A stretch of DNA of 64,000 nucleotides from Candidatus Paracaedibacteraceae bacterium (GCA_019636055.1 JAHBYH010000001.1:310001-374000); one strand, 5' to 3'. Counted from the first letter of the stretch, positions 25,733 to 35,431 are shown. Numbers and translations: made by a program. The notes: generated from the sequence alone by a model not told the origin.

Positions 25733-26029
25733 TTAATTGAATCTTTTAATAATAAGCCTGATTTCTTCTAATGTTTGCTTCTTCTGTTTTTTGTCTTGAG
25801 TTTCAAAGGCATGTAAAGCGCAGTGAGAAAGATGATTATCGAATATTAGAATTTCTAAATTTCTAAGTGCCGAACGAGTAGCGTGTAGCTGTGTGAGAAT
25901 ATCAGGACAATAACGCTCTTCTTGTATCATTTTCTTAATACCTTCTATTTGCCCTGCAATTCTATTGAGCCGTTGCAGAAGCTTTTCATAGGAAGGTTTT
26001 TTATAATTACTGTTGCCTTGAGTAACCAT
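25733..26029 (-). CDS. csoR: Copper-sensing transcriptional repressor, CsoR family
   Basis: A 98-residue all-helical DUF156 repressor. It has C41, H66 and C70 in the C...H-x3-C arrangement that binds Cu(I) in CsoR proteins; the N-terminal metal ligands that distinguish nickel-sensing RcnR are absent. Cu(I) binding releases DNA. A perfect CsoR-type palindrome lies 38 bases upstream of the ATG, consistent with autoregulation and control of the divergent multicopper oxidase. Confidence 0.9.
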   Translation of the reverse strand: MVTQGNSNYKKPSYEKLLQRLNRIAGQIEGIKKMIQEERYCPDILTQLHATRSALRNLEILIFDNHLSHCALHAFETQDKKQKKQTLEEIRLIIKRFN

Positions 26030-26066
26030 AATTTTACTTTTAGTTTATAATATGTTATATTAAATA

Positions 26067-26087
26067 ATATACCCCGCAGGGGTATAT
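26067..26087. promoter_or_regulatory. CsoR operator palindrome
   Basis: ATATACCCC (26067-26075) and GGGGTATAT (26079-26087) form a perfect 9-bp inverted repeat around a GCA centre. The known CsoR sites have the form TACCC-N-GGGTA. It lies between csoR and the divergently transcribed multicopper oxidase gene, so it can control both. A second GGGGTAT half-site is present about 70 bases before the oxidase ATG. Confidence 0.85.
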
Positions 26088-26262
26088 GTCAACTAAAATA
26101 ACACACATTTGATTCCTTTGTGAATCGAAATATCTTAGCCAAGCCAAAGAGCGATTGACAAGTATAACTTTATGTTTTTCAATATTAAGGAGGGGTATGT
26201 ATAATTTGAGATAAGCTTGAATTAAATGCTAGACAGATAGCCTCATATACAAGGAGCAAAAA

Positions 26263-28665
26263 ATGGCAAAAAGCTGGGCGCGTTATATGATCATAGTTCT
26301 GAGTATTTTAACTTACTCAGCCTCATGCTATGCAAAGGTAATCGAGTATAAGCTAAATGTAAACGAGAAAAAAGTCAATATTTCTGGCAAAGAAGTTGTA
26401 GGTTTATCGTTAAACAATTCAATCCCAGGACCTACACTAAAGGCAAAAGTGGGGGATACATTACGAGTAGAAGTGACAAACAATTTAGATATCGACACTT
26501 CAATACATTGGCATGGTGTACTTGTTCCAAATAACATGGACGGCGTTCCTTATGTAAATGGCCCTCCTATTAAAGCAGGAAAAACTTTTACATATGAATT
26601 TCCTATTAAACATAGTGGAACATATTGGTATCATGCCCATTCTGCATTGCAAGAGCAGCAAGGTGTTTATGGCTCTCTAGTTTTTTATCCTGAGTATGAG
26701 GTAAAAGATTACGATGAAGAACATGTGATTGTTTTATCAGACTGGACTGATGAGCATCCTGACCAAGTTTTGGCTAATCTAAAAAAAGACTCGGACTATT
26801 ATGCCCTTAAAAAAGATTCCGTTCAATCATGGCTCAAAGTTCTCGAAAATGGCCCTGAAGCAATAAAAATTAGAATAAATAATGCATGGACGCGCATGGG
26901 CCCTATGGATATGTCAGACATCGGATATGATGCATTTTTGATTAATGGCAAAAAATCCTCCATTCTCAGTCAAGCTAAGCCAGGCACGCGCGTGAAGCTT
27001 AGAATCATTAATGCTGCAGCCTCATCATACTTCATTTTTGAGTATTCAGGCGGCCCAATGAAAGTTATTGAATCTGATGGAGTCAAAGTTGAACCTTTTA
27101 CTGCTCAGAAAATACGAATAGCTATGGCTGAAACCTATGATGTGATTGTGACCGTTCCAGAAAATAAAACGTACGAATTTAGAGCATCAGCAGAAGATGG
27201 GACTGGGTATGCTGTAACTCATATTGGTCATGGAGATTTACTTCCTGCATCTACATATCCAAAACCAAATTTGGTTCTCATGGATATGATGGGAGGGATG
27301 GGGCATGGTAGTATGGGTGGTCATGACATGAGTAATATGAAAATGCCTATGACAGCAAATAACACGGATAATAGTTCTGTGGATATGCCAGGTATGCCAA
27401 AGATGGATCACTCTGCGCACAATAAAGTCCCGAACCAAGAGAGACCTACTTCTAATAAACAAACTTTGCAACCAAAGACTGAAGTCAAAATGAATGACAA
27501 GATGCCAGATCATTCTATGCACCAAGGCATGGATATGTCGGCTTCCGCGACAGCTAATACAGATACGAAAGCTGTTAAGGCTAAGAGCCCTCAGCGTGAA
27601 ATGAATGATATGGGGGGCATGGATCATTCCTCCATGAAAAGCATGAAAGATTCAGGTCATGATGTCATGAAAATGAAAGGTGAGTCTTTAACCAAAAATG
27701 ATAAACAATTACCACACGTTGATTATTTGAATAATTACAAGCCTGTGAAATCTCCAAATAAAACCACTTTACCGAAAAATCAACCAGTCCGAATAGTAAC
27801 CTTAAAACTAACTGGATCAATGGAAAGGTATGTTTGGACGATAAACGACACTCCTATGTATGCAGCAGATGAAATTGTCATTAAAAAGGGAGAGAACGTA
27901 AAGTTCATTCTCGTCAATGAAACGATGATGAATCACCCTATACATTTACATGGTCACTTTTTCAGAGTTTTGAACGGTCAAGGAGAATACAGCCCTCTCA
28001 AACATACTGTGAACGTATCACCATTTGAAACTGTAGAAATTGAATTTGATGCCAATGAAGAAAAAGATTGGATATTTCACTGTCATAATCTTTACCATAT
28101 GAAGTTAGGAATGGGCGGAGTGATTCATTACGAAGGAACAAAACATGATCCAGCACTTATGGACCACGCAGGAGATCACTCATCAGAACATGGCAATATA
28201 TTGTTTAGTGCGACCAGATTAGAGGGATATTCTAATTTTGCTAACGCCACAACAAAACTTATGAGAAATAATGATAACTTTATTGCAGATTTTCGACATA
28301 ACTACAAACAAGATTATGAAGGAGAGTTAATTTATCAAAGATATGTATCGCAATTCTTAGGTTTTTATACTGGGGGTAAATTTGAACGTGAAGAGGGTAA
28401 AATTTCCAACCGAGGTATTTTTGGAGCAACATACACGTTACCCCTATTGATAAAAGCTGATTTGCGAATTAACACAAAAGGCAAGTTACGTTTTGGGTTA
28501 AGCAATGAACATCAATTAACAGATCGCATGTCGTTTGATTGGCGATGGAATACAGAAAAAGAATATACACTTGGCCTGAGTTACGCAATAACAAAGCAGG
28601 TTTATATTTCAGGTAATTATGATTCAAGAGAACGTTTTGGTCTTGGATTGAACATAAGATTTTAA
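26263..28665 (+). CDS. copA: Copper-resistance multicopper oxidase fused to a CopB-like barrel domain
   Basis: A periplasmic or outer-membrane enzyme that oxidises Cu(I) to less toxic Cu(II). A signal peptide (cleaved near A24) precedes three cupredoxin domains with copper ligands H-W-H (82-84), H-A-H (124-126), H-P-I-H-L-H-G-H (about 559-566) and H-C-H-N-L-Y-H-M (about 607-614). Residues about 340-470 are a methionine/histidine-rich copper-binding stretch. Residues from about 640 to the F-terminal end (G-L-G-L-N-I-R-F) form a beta-barrel segment like CopB. CopA and CopB are normally separate proteins, so this is a fusion. Confidence 0.9.
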   Translation: MAKSWARYMIIVLSILTYSASCYAKVIEYKLNVNEKKVNISGKEVVGLSLNNSIPGPTLKAKVGDTLRVEVTNNLDIDTSIHWHGVLVPNNMDGVPYVNGPPIKAGKTFTYEFPIKHSGTYWYHAHSALQEQQGVYGSLVFYPEYEVKDYDEEHVIVLSDWTDEHPDQVLANLKKDSDYYALKKDSVQSWLKVLENGPEAIKIRINNAWTRMGPMDMSDIGYDAFLINGKKSSILSQAKPGTRVKLRIINAAASSYFIFEYSGGPMKVIESDGVKVEPFTAQKIRIAMAETYDVIVTVPENKTYEFRASAEDGTGYAVTHIGHGDLLPASTYPKPNLVLMDMMGGMGHGSMGGHDMSNMKMPMTANNTDNSSVDMPGMPKMDHSAHNKVPNQERPTSNKQTLQPKTEVKMNDKMPDHSMHQGMDMSASATANTDTKAVKAKSPQREMNDMGGMDHSSMKSMKDSGHDVMKMKGESLTKNDKQLPHVDYLNNYKPVKSPNKTTLPKNQPVRIVTLKLTGSMERYVWTINDTPMYAADEIVIKKGENVKFILVNETMMNHPIHLHGHFFRVLNGQGEYSPLKHTVNVSPFETVEIEFDANEEKDWIFHCHNLYHMKLGMGGVIHYEGTKHDPALMDHAGDHSSEHGNILFSATRLEGYSNFANATTKLMRNNDNFIADFRHNYKQDYEGELIYQRYVSQFLGFYTGGKFEREEGKISNRGIFGATYTLPLLIKADLRINTKGKLRFGLSNEHQLTDRMSFDWRWNTEKEYTLGLSYAITKQVYISGNYDSRERFGLGLNIRF

Positions 28666-28681
28666 TACAGGGAGAGTATTT

Positions 28682-29266
28682 ATGCTGCCAGAAATAATAC
28701 CAAATTGGCATCCAATTTTTGTTCATTTTACTATTGCTTTGTTTTCAATAGCGACACTTCTAATCTTTGGCAGTTTGTTTATCAAAAATGATTTTCGAAC
28801 TAAAATCTTAGAAGCTGGTTATATTAATTTATGGCTAGGGTGCTTATTCACATTTGTAACTGTTGCCGCTGGATTTTATGCTTATAACACCGTGGCTCAC
28901 GATGAGCCCTCGCACGCAGCCATGACTGATCACAGAAATTGGGCACTCGTTACAGCATCTATTTTCCTTATTTTAACCTTTTGGTCTATCAAATTATATC
29001 GTGCTGACAAAAAGCAAAATCGATTGTTTGTATTCTGCTTAGTGTTGGCAACTTCATTGCTATCTATCACGGGGTGGAAAGGTGCTGAAGCCGTTTATCG
29101 ATATGGCTTAGGGGTGATGTCTTTACCAAATACTGATTCTCATCAGCACCAGGAGGGAGGCGCGATGCCAACTGATCATGACAGCAATATGCAGAATTCT
29201 ACATCCACTCCTGAATCTCACGAAATGCCAAAAAGTGAAAAGTCTGTCAACGGGCACTCTCATTAA
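28682..29266 (+). CDS. DUF2231 membrane protein with histidine-rich tail
   Basis: A 194-residue protein with four hydrophobic segments; the N-terminus W-H-P-I-F-V-H-F-T-I-A-L and the D-H-R-N-W-A motif match DUF2231, a family of possible haem- or metal-associated membrane proteins. The soluble C-terminus is full of histidine, methionine and acidic residues and ends in G-H-S-H, suggesting metal binding. It lies 16 bases after the multicopper oxidase, in one operon. The biochemical role is unknown. Confidence 0.82.
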   Translation: MLPEIIPNWHPIFVHFTIALFSIATLLIFGSLFIKNDFRTKILEAGYINLWLGCLFTFVTVAAGFYAYNTVAHDEPSHAAMTDHRNWALVTASIFLILTFWSIKLYRADKKQNRLFVFCLVLATSLLSITGWKGAEAVYRYGLGVMSLPNTDSHQHQEGGAMPTDHDSNMQNSTSTPESHEMPKSEKSVNGHSH

Positions 29267-29280
29267 TAAAGTAAATAATT

Positions 29281-29613
29281 TTAACCATTCAAAATTTTGG
29301 TTACAATTATGTACCCTGGTAAAGTTGTTAAAATGGATAAAAATAGTGCTGGATAAAATCCAAAACCTTTATTTAAAAGAACATAAAAAATATAAAATAG
29401 GGGTAAAGTCGGTATCACATACCATAACGTACTCAACGATAAATCAGCGATAATTTTTGTATCTTGAGTGTCGTAATAAATCCATATAAAACTGATGATC
29501 GATATTAATGGCAGTGATTTGATCAAACCACCTAGCTGTGCGTTTAATTTACTTACCTCAGTTATAGCAATAATAAGAAGCGCTGTAATTATCGTCTTGA
29601 TTAAACAAAACAA
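29281..29613 (-). CDS. DUF3147 small membrane protein
   Basis: A 110-residue protein with four hydrophobic segments, an early A-I-T-E-V-S-K motif and L-P-L-I-S, the DUF3147 plan. It is the last gene of the minus-strand metal operon, 10 bases after the CDF gene. Members of this family recur in metal-efflux islands but no activity is known. It converges on the DUF2231 gene with 14 bases between them. Confidence 0.72.
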   Translation of the reverse strand: MFCLIKTIITALLIIAITEVSKLNAQLGGLIKSLPLISIISFIWIYYDTQDTKIIADLSLSTLWYVIPTLPLFYIFYVLLNKGFGFYPALFLSILTTLPGYIIVTKILNG

Positions 29614-29623
29614 AATTGATACC

Positions 29624-30508
29624 TCACGCGCAATTTGTTTCGCAAGCTTCTTCGCGACCTTGTAATTCTAATTGCAAGGTTACGTGTGCAATAGGAAATT
29701 TTTGCTTAATTTGTTGTTCAAGATTTTTTGTAAAAGTGTCAGTAAAGGATTCTGTACTCACTACTAAATGAGCCGATAATGCTGTTTCGGTTGTGCTTAT
29801 TGGCCAGATATGTAAATCATGCATATCAATTAGCCCCCGGAATTGGAAAATTATTGTTCTTAACTTTTCTATATCAATAGATGTTGGAACAGCAAGAAGA
29901 ATGAGATTGAGAGACTCTTTGAACAACGCCCATGAGCCAGCCAATATTACTGCTGCAATGATCAAACTTATTATTGGGTCTATCCAAAACCAAGACTTCC
30001 AAAGAATAAATAAACCAGCAAAAACAACACCTAAAGAGACCAATGCATCTAAAATCATATGCAGAAAGGCGCCCTGAATATTAATATCCTTGTGACGATC
30101 ATGAAAAAAGAAGAAAGCTGTTATTCCGTTGATCACCACGCCTATAAATGCCACAGCAATTACGGTAGTTGAAGCTACAGGTTGATCAATTCCTAAACGT
30201 TGAATTGCTTCCCATATAATTCCGCCTACTGCCACGAACAATAAGATAGCATTGATAAATGCTGCTATAATTGTTGCATTTTTATAACCATAAGTAAATT
30301 TTGAAGGAGCTTTTTTATGGGCAAGCCAATACCCGAACCAAGCTATCAATAAACCAAGGACGTCCCCAGCATTATGAGCCGCATCCGCGATAAGAGCTAA
30401 TGACTGAGATTGTAATCCATAAAATATTTCACTGATAATGAAAATCGAATTTAAAAATATTCCAATTATAAATTTTTTGTTAATGTTATTGTTGTGAGAA
30501 TGTTTCAT
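29624..30508 (-). CDS. Cation diffusion facilitator metal exporter (CzcD/ZitB type)
   Basis: A 294-residue zinc/cadmium/cobalt-proton antiporter of the inner membrane. Six membrane segments are visible; A-D-A-A-H-N-A-G-D (about 42-50) carries the H-x-x-x-D metal site of helix II and a second H-x-x-x-D-A site lies in helix V (H-M-I-L-D-A). A histidine-rich N-terminus and a cytoplasmic C-terminal domain with H-D-L-H-I-W-P complete the family plan. It follows the RND pump gene by 53 bases. Confidence 0.93.
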   Translation of the reverse strand: MKHSHNNNINKKFIIGIFLNSIFIISEIFYGLQSQSLALIADAAHNAGDVLGLLIAWFGYWLAHKKAPSKFTYGYKNATIIAAFINAILLFVAVGGIIWEAIQRLGIDQPVASTTVIAVAFIGVVINGITAFFFFHDRHKDINIQGAFLHMILDALVSLGVVFAGLFILWKSWFWIDPIISLIIAAVILAGSWALFKESLNLILLAVPTSIDIEKLRTIIFQFRGLIDMHDLHIWPISTTETALSAHLVVSTESFTDTFTKNLEQQIKQKFPIAHVTLQLELQGREEACETNCA

Positions 30509-30561
30509 GTTTCAATGCCCCCTACTTATAAGGGTAACTCTTGATCAATATTTAGCAAGCA

Positions 30562-33500
30562 TTATGTTGTTTTATGCTTTGAAAATAGCTTATAAAGAAC
30601 TGGAATGATGAGCATAGTCAACAAAGTTGATGTAATAAGCCCTCCAATAACAACTGTTGCCAAGGGCTTTTGTACTTCCGCTCCCGTGCCGGTTGCAATT
30701 GCCATGGGTACAAATCCGAGAGAGGCCACAAGAGCGGTCATAAGCACAGGTCTAAGCCTTGTCAAAGCACCATCTTTGATGGCAATCTCTAGGCTTTCTT
30801 TTTTCAGTTTCTCATTAATAGTTGTAACCATTACTAAACCATTTAAAACTGCTATTCCAGAAAGAGCAATAAATCCTACTGCAGCCGAAATTGAAAACGG
30901 AATACCGCGTAGCCATAAGCTTAAAATGCCGCCTGTTAAAGCAAGTGGGACAGCAGTAAAAATAAAAAGCGCTCCTTGAACGGAATTGAGAGCAGCAAAT
31001 AAAAGCATAAAAATCATAAAGAAACATCCTGGAACCACCCAATAGAGTCTCTCTTTTGCTTCCATAAGATTCTTGAACTGCCCACCCCATTCCAACCAAT
31101 ATCCAGCTGGTATTTGGACAGACTGCTTAATAGATGCTTCAGCATTCTTTACAAAAGTTGCGATGTCAGTGCCACGGACATTTGCTTGAACTACAACGCG
31201 CCTTTTTCCATTCTCTCTACTGATTTGATTAGGACCATCTGTTATAATAAGTTCCACTACTTCTTTTAGTGGAATGGAAACAACTTTGTCTTTTAAATTA
31301 CTAGAGATGGTGTCTGTTTCTGAGAATGGTTTTTTAAGAAAGATTGGAAGGTTTTCAAGAAGGGAAAAATCTTCTCTTAGTTCCCCTGAAAGCTTAACGA
31401 TAATATCATATTTTCTATCTCCTTCAAAAACAACACCTGCTTCACGACCCCCAATAGCAATGCTAATAACATTTAAAACATCATTCACATTAAGTCCAAG
31501 ACGGGCCATACGGTCACGATTAAGCTTAAAATCTAGAACAGGTAACCCTGTGGTTTGCTCGACCTTAACATCAGCAGCTCCAGGAATTGTTTTTAAAACG
31601 CTAGAGATTTGGTTGGCCGTTTTATTCATAATATCAAAATCATCCCCATAAATTTTTACGGCAACATCACTACGAACACCTGCAATCAATTCGTTGAATC
31701 GCATTTGAATGGGTTGCGTGAATTCATAATTATTTCCTGGTATAGAGCCAACTGCCTTCTGAATATTCTCAATTAATTCAGACTTTTTAAGCGCTGAATT
31801 TGGCCATTCGGATCGCGATTTAAAAATAATAAAAGTATCAGAGACGTTAGGGGGCATAGGATCCGCAGCCATTTCAGCTGTACCCGTCTTTGAAAAAACA
31901 AATGAAACTTCTGGGAAGGATGCCACTGTCTTTTCTATTTCAAACTGCATAGCTTGAGAAGTGGTTAGAGAAGTGCTTGGTATGCGCATAGCATGCATAG
32001 CTAAATCTTTCTCATCGAGCGTTGGTACAAATTCTTGGCCCAACTGTGAAAAGATTATGATAGAAAAAACAAATGCAGCAATTGTGGATAGCAAGACATT
32101 TTTTGGCTTTTCAAGCGCATAATTAAGGCTTTTTTCATAATATTGAGTTACTCGCATCATGAACGAACCTTGAGTTTCCTCATGCCCCGCTTTTACAAAA
32201 AGAGCAGCCATAGCAGGAATAAAAGTGATGGATAGAATAAAAGCGCTAATAAGGGCGATGATGACCGTAATGGCCATGGGTTGAAACATTTTTCCCTCAA
32301 CACCCGTAAACGTTAAAAGCGGGATATAGACTAAGACTAAAATGGCTTGTCCATATAGGGTAGGACGACTCATCTCTTTTGTCGCATCAACCACTTCTTT
32401 TAATCTTTCAGCCAAATTAAGAGGGCGTTTTAATGCATGAGATTTCTCATTTAATCTCCTTAAAAAATTTTCAATGATAATGACCGATCCATCTACCAAA
32501 AGGCCAAAATCCAAAGCTCCCAAACTCATTAAATTTGCGCTCGTTCGTGTTCCCAGCATACCCATGGACGTCATCAGCATAGTAATAGGTATGACTGATG
32601 CAGTGATAAGCGCTGCTCTGAAGTTTTTGAGCATCAAAAATAAAATAACGATAACAAGTAAAGCTCCTTCACTTAAATTTTTGGCAACAGTTCTAACAGT
32701 TGCATCAACGAGTTTTGTTCGATTAAGTACTGTTTGTGCATGAATCCCTGGGGGCAATGTCTTAATAATTTCATTAAATTTTTGATCCACAGCATCAGCC
32801 ACAATTCGGCTATTTGAACCAATTAGCATAAGTGCTGTTCCTACAACAGCATCTGTTCCATTTTCGCTACCACTTCCTGCGCGAAGCTCTTTACCAATTT
32901 CTATAGATGATACATCCTTTAGATACACAGGAATGCCGCTTTTTGATGACACAACAATATTTTGAATTTGTTCAATCGTTTCCGTTCTTCCATCTGCACG
33001 AACAGTTAAAGATTCGCCATTCTTTTCAATATAACCAGCTCCAAGGCTAAAGTTATTCTTTTCAACAATTTCTTGGATATCTGTAAAACTTAATCCTAAA
33101 GCGATTAATTTATAGGGATTAGGCTGCACATGGTACTGTTTTACATAACCACCTATAGAATCTATGCCTGCAACACCAGGAATCGTTTTGAGCTGAGGTT
33201 TAATAATCCAATCCTGAATAGTTCTTAAATATCCAGCTTTCTCATAATCTTTTTTCAGAAGGTGGCCTTCAGGTGTTAAATAGCTACCGTCGGATTGGAA
33301 TCCCGGCTTTCCATCTGTGATTTTAGCTGTTTTGGGATTTTCATATTGTAAAGTCCACATGTATATTTCGCCAAGGCCTGTTGATATAGCCCCCATTTTA
33401 GGATCAACATTTGCAGGCAGATTTTCTTTTGCTTCAGTCAATTTTTCGCTGACTTGCTGTCTTGCAAAGTAGATATTAACATCATCATTAAAAATAGCCG

Positions 33501-33783
33501 TGACTTGAGAAAAACCATTCCGAGATAATGATCGCGTTGATTGAAGACCTGGTATTCCAGCAAGAGCGTTTTCAATAGGAAAGGTGACTTGCTTTTCCAT
33601 TTCAAAAGGAGAAAATCCAGAAACGCTCGTATTAACCTGAACTTGATTATTCGTAATATCAGGTACAGCATCAATGGGAAGATACTTAAGGCTAACGGCG
33701 CCAAATATAGAGATAATAAAAACCAAAAATACAACAAAATAACGTTTTTTTGTCACCCATTGAACGATTTTTTCAAGCATCAT
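30562..33783 (-). CDS. Heavy-metal RND efflux pump, CzcA/CusA family
   Basis: A 1073-residue proton-driven inner-membrane pump. It has the usual twelve-helix plan with two large periplasmic loops. The helix IV motif D-F-G-L-L-V-D-G (about residues 424-431) is the heavy-metal-efflux type and closest in form to CzcA (Zn/Co/Cd) pumps; methionine placement typical of copper-specific CusA was not checked. A full-length, undamaged gene lying 9 bases after the adaptor. No outer-membrane channel gene is present in the island, so a host TolC-like protein would be needed. Confidence 0.95.
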   Translation of the reverse strand: MMLEKIVQWVTKKRYFVVFLVFIISIFGAVSLKYLPIDAVPDITNNQVQVNTSVSGFSPFEMEKQVTFPIENALAGIPGLQSTRSLSRNGFSQVTAIFNDDVNIYFARQQVSEKLTEAKENLPANVDPKMGAISTGLGEIYMWTLQYENPKTAKITDGKPGFQSDGSYLTPEGHLLKKDYEKAGYLRTIQDWIIKPQLKTIPGVAGIDSIGGYVKQYHVQPNPYKLIALGLSFTDIQEIVEKNNFSLGAGYIEKNGESLTVRADGRTETIEQIQNIVVSSKSGIPVYLKDVSSIEIGKELRAGSGSENGTDAVVGTALMLIGSNSRIVADAVDQKFNEIIKTLPPGIHAQTVLNRTKLVDATVRTVAKNLSEGALLVIVILFLMLKNFRAALITASVIPITMLMTSMGMLGTRTSANLMSLGALDFGLLVDGSVIIIENFLRRLNEKSHALKRPLNLAERLKEVVDATKEMSRPTLYGQAILVLVYIPLLTFTGVEGKMFQPMAITVIIALISAFILSITFIPAMAALFVKAGHEETQGSFMMRVTQYYEKSLNYALEKPKNVLLSTIAAFVFSIIIFSQLGQEFVPTLDEKDLAMHAMRIPSTSLTTSQAMQFEIEKTVASFPEVSFVFSKTGTAEMAADPMPPNVSDTFIIFKSRSEWPNSALKKSELIENIQKAVGSIPGNNYEFTQPIQMRFNELIAGVRSDVAVKIYGDDFDIMNKTANQISSVLKTIPGAADVKVEQTTGLPVLDFKLNRDRMARLGLNVNDVLNVISIAIGGREAGVVFEGDRKYDIIVKLSGELREDFSLLENLPIFLKKPFSETDTISSNLKDKVVSIPLKEVVELIITDGPNQISRENGKRRVVVQANVRGTDIATFVKNAEASIKQSVQIPAGYWLEWGGQFKNLMEAKERLYWVVPGCFFMIFMLLFAALNSVQGALFIFTAVPLALTGGILSLWLRGIPFSISAAVGFIALSGIAVLNGLVMVTTINEKLKKESLEIAIKDGALTRLRPVLMTALVASLGFVPMAIATGTGAEVQKPLATVVIGGLITSTLLTMLIIPVLYKLFSKHKTT

Positions 33784-33792
33784 TAACCTCTC

Positions 33793-35019
33793 TCAATGGG
33801 AATGTTCAGCTTCACTTTTTGCAAGCTCAGCTTTAAGAAGAAAAGAATTTTTGATAACTACTTTATCTCCTTCGTTTAATCCATCGATAATTTCTATAAA
33901 TTCACCTTTTTCAGATCCCTTTATGTTAATTAATTTTGCTTCAAAGGAATGTTCATCAGTTTTTACAAATACTACAAATTTTCCATCAATTCGCTGCATA
34001 GCTAGACTGGGCAGACTCAGGAGCGCTGAATTTTCATCTATAACCACTTGGGCTTTTATAAAATCTCCTGGATGTAAGGCATGCTTAGGATTGTCCATTT
34101 GAATAACAGCGCGCCCCGTTCGAGTTTCTTCATTAATTACGGGACTAACGTACATAATAAGACCAGAACATATGAGCTCCCCCTGGTGAGCAAATACATC
34201 TACCTTTTGATCTTTTTTAATTTTTGGTAGCTCTTCTGCAGGAATTGCGAGATTGATCCAAACCGTATCTAGGTTTGCAATCACAAAGACTTGTTTATCG
34301 CTAGAAATAAGCTCCCCAAGAGTGATATGACGTTCAATAATTTTTCCATCAATTGGAGACTCAATTGTGTATATATTGAGAGGAGATTCCTGTGTAGAAA
34401 GTTTTTGTATCTGTTCCTCCGTCATACTCAGGGCTAAAAGCTTTTGTTTGGCTTGTTCAAGGTTAATTTTAGCATTTTCGTAATTGTTTCGTGTTTGAAT
34501 AAACTGGACTTCAGCTTTAATTTTTTGTTTCCACAGTTTTTCCTCTCTTTCGAATAAATCTTTTTGTAACCCTAAGTTTTTATAAGCTGAAATGTAAGAT
34601 GATTTGGCTTCAGCCATATCTCGACTTTGTAGTGTGGCTAGAGCCTCTCCAGGCTTTGTTACTTCTCCTAACCCCTTAAATATTTCTTTCACAATACCAG
34701 GTACAGATGCAACCACGTGAGTGATCTTATTTTCATTCAATTCAATTTGTCCAGGAAAGGTAATACGATACTTAAAATGGCTTTTGCTGAGAGTTATTGT
34801 TTGAATATCAAACCGTTTAATTTGTTCATTGTTTAGTACAATCACTTTTTTTTCTTCGTGATTATCTTCTTTCTTAGGACTATCACCATGAGCATGATTT
34901 TCACTATTTTCATTGACGTCAGGGATCGAGGTTTTTAAGAATACGCTTACTGCAAAGCTTATTAGTACCAATGCTACAATAATAGCAATGGATACCCTCC
35001 TTTTATTCATCATATTCAA
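33793..35019 (-). CDS. RND periplasmic adaptor (CusB/CzcB type)
   Basis: A 408-residue membrane-fusion protein that links the RND pump to an outer-membrane channel. An N-terminal membrane anchor (about 8-27) is followed by a histidine-rich metal-binding stretch (N-H-A-H-G-D, D-N-H-E-E), the lipoyl-like half motif G-E-A-L-A-T-L-Q-S-R-D, a coiled-coil hairpin and the C-terminal beta-barrel domain. First gene of the minus-strand operon with pump, CDF and DUF3147. A TAAGGGTA half-site occurs about 120 bases upstream. Confidence 0.92.
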   Translation of the reverse strand: MNMMNKRRVSIAIIVALVLISFAVSVFLKTSIPDVNENSENHAHGDSPKKEDNHEEKKVIVLNNEQIKRFDIQTITLSKSHFKYRITFPGQIELNENKITHVVASVPGIVKEIFKGLGEVTKPGEALATLQSRDMAEAKSSYISAYKNLGLQKDLFEREEKLWKQKIKAEVQFIQTRNNYENAKINLEQAKQKLLALSMTEEQIQKLSTQESPLNIYTIESPIDGKIIERHITLGELISSDKQVFVIANLDTVWINLAIPAEELPKIKKDQKVDVFAHQGELICSGLIMYVSPVINEETRTGRAVIQMDNPKHALHPGDFIKAQVVIDENSALLSLPSLAMQRIDGKFVVFVKTDEHSFEAKLINIKGSEKGEFIEIIDGLNEGDKVVIKNSFLLKAELAKSEAEHSH

Positions 35020-35319
35020 TCCTCAAAATCCAAGATTTAATTCAAGACACCCTTATATAGATATTAGCCTGCTAATTATTAATAATTTATTAATTATTTG
35101 CATAAATAACTCAGTCTGTACAATTTATACCATCAAATATTAAGGGTATGTCACGCTGTCGAATTATCAAGTGCTTTACATCGTCACCGTCCAAATAAAT
35201 GTGTAAATTTTCTAAATAGTGATATAATAACAAATGTAGCTAGGGAAGAAAACATGACTATACCACCCCAGTTTGGAGTTGGTTAGGTTATAGAAAACTG
35301 CTCTCCGCCATCCGTCTTC

Positions 35320-35347
35320 GCTAATTTTGCTTACAGCAAAATTTAGC
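35320..35347. repeat. Bulged inverted repeat upstream of the GIY-YIG gene
   Basis: GCTAATTTTGCT (35320-35331) and AGCAAAATTTAGC (35335-35347) pair with a single bulged base around a TAC loop. Short palindromes of this kind are often found beside small GIY-YIG genes. Confidence 0.55.
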
Positions 35348-35399
35348 TTCGACGAGATTAATCGAGTCGAGGCGTGCGAAACGGAATGCCGCGACGTAA

Positions 35400-35431
35400 C
35401 TAAATCATTAAGCCTTGCGCAAATGATTTAG
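35400..35431. repeat. Perfect 10-bp inverted repeat before the GIY-YIG gene
   Basis: CTAAATCATT (35400-35409) and AATGATTTAG (35422-35431) are exact reverse complements around a 12-base loop, ending 13 bases before the ATG of the GIY-YIG gene. The stem would include its leader and could affect translation. Confidence 0.65.

Larger units (their letters stand above)
25155..35019. other. Heavy-metal resistance island
   Basis: Eight contiguous metal-related genes, by eye clearly more A/T-rich than the prophage before and the ileS operon after. Two minus-strand genes (csoR and a MauE/DoxX-like protein), two plus-strand genes (fused multicopper oxidase and DUF2231 protein) and a four-gene minus operon (adaptor, RND pump, CDF, DUF3147) form one functional set for copper and divalent metal detoxification. 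The same companions are common in metal islands of amoeba-associated bacteria. No transposase or integrase is seen at either edge. Confidence 0.85.

Noticed and set aside
35040-35120. A/T-rich stretch as a replication origin
   Set aside because: No DnaA boxes or partition or replication genes nearby; better read as promoter region of the metal-efflux operon.
35254-35286. Ten-codon open frame with a Shine-Dalgarno-like GGGAAG
   Set aside because: Too short and with no recognisable peptide; probably chance in an A/T-rich intergenic region.
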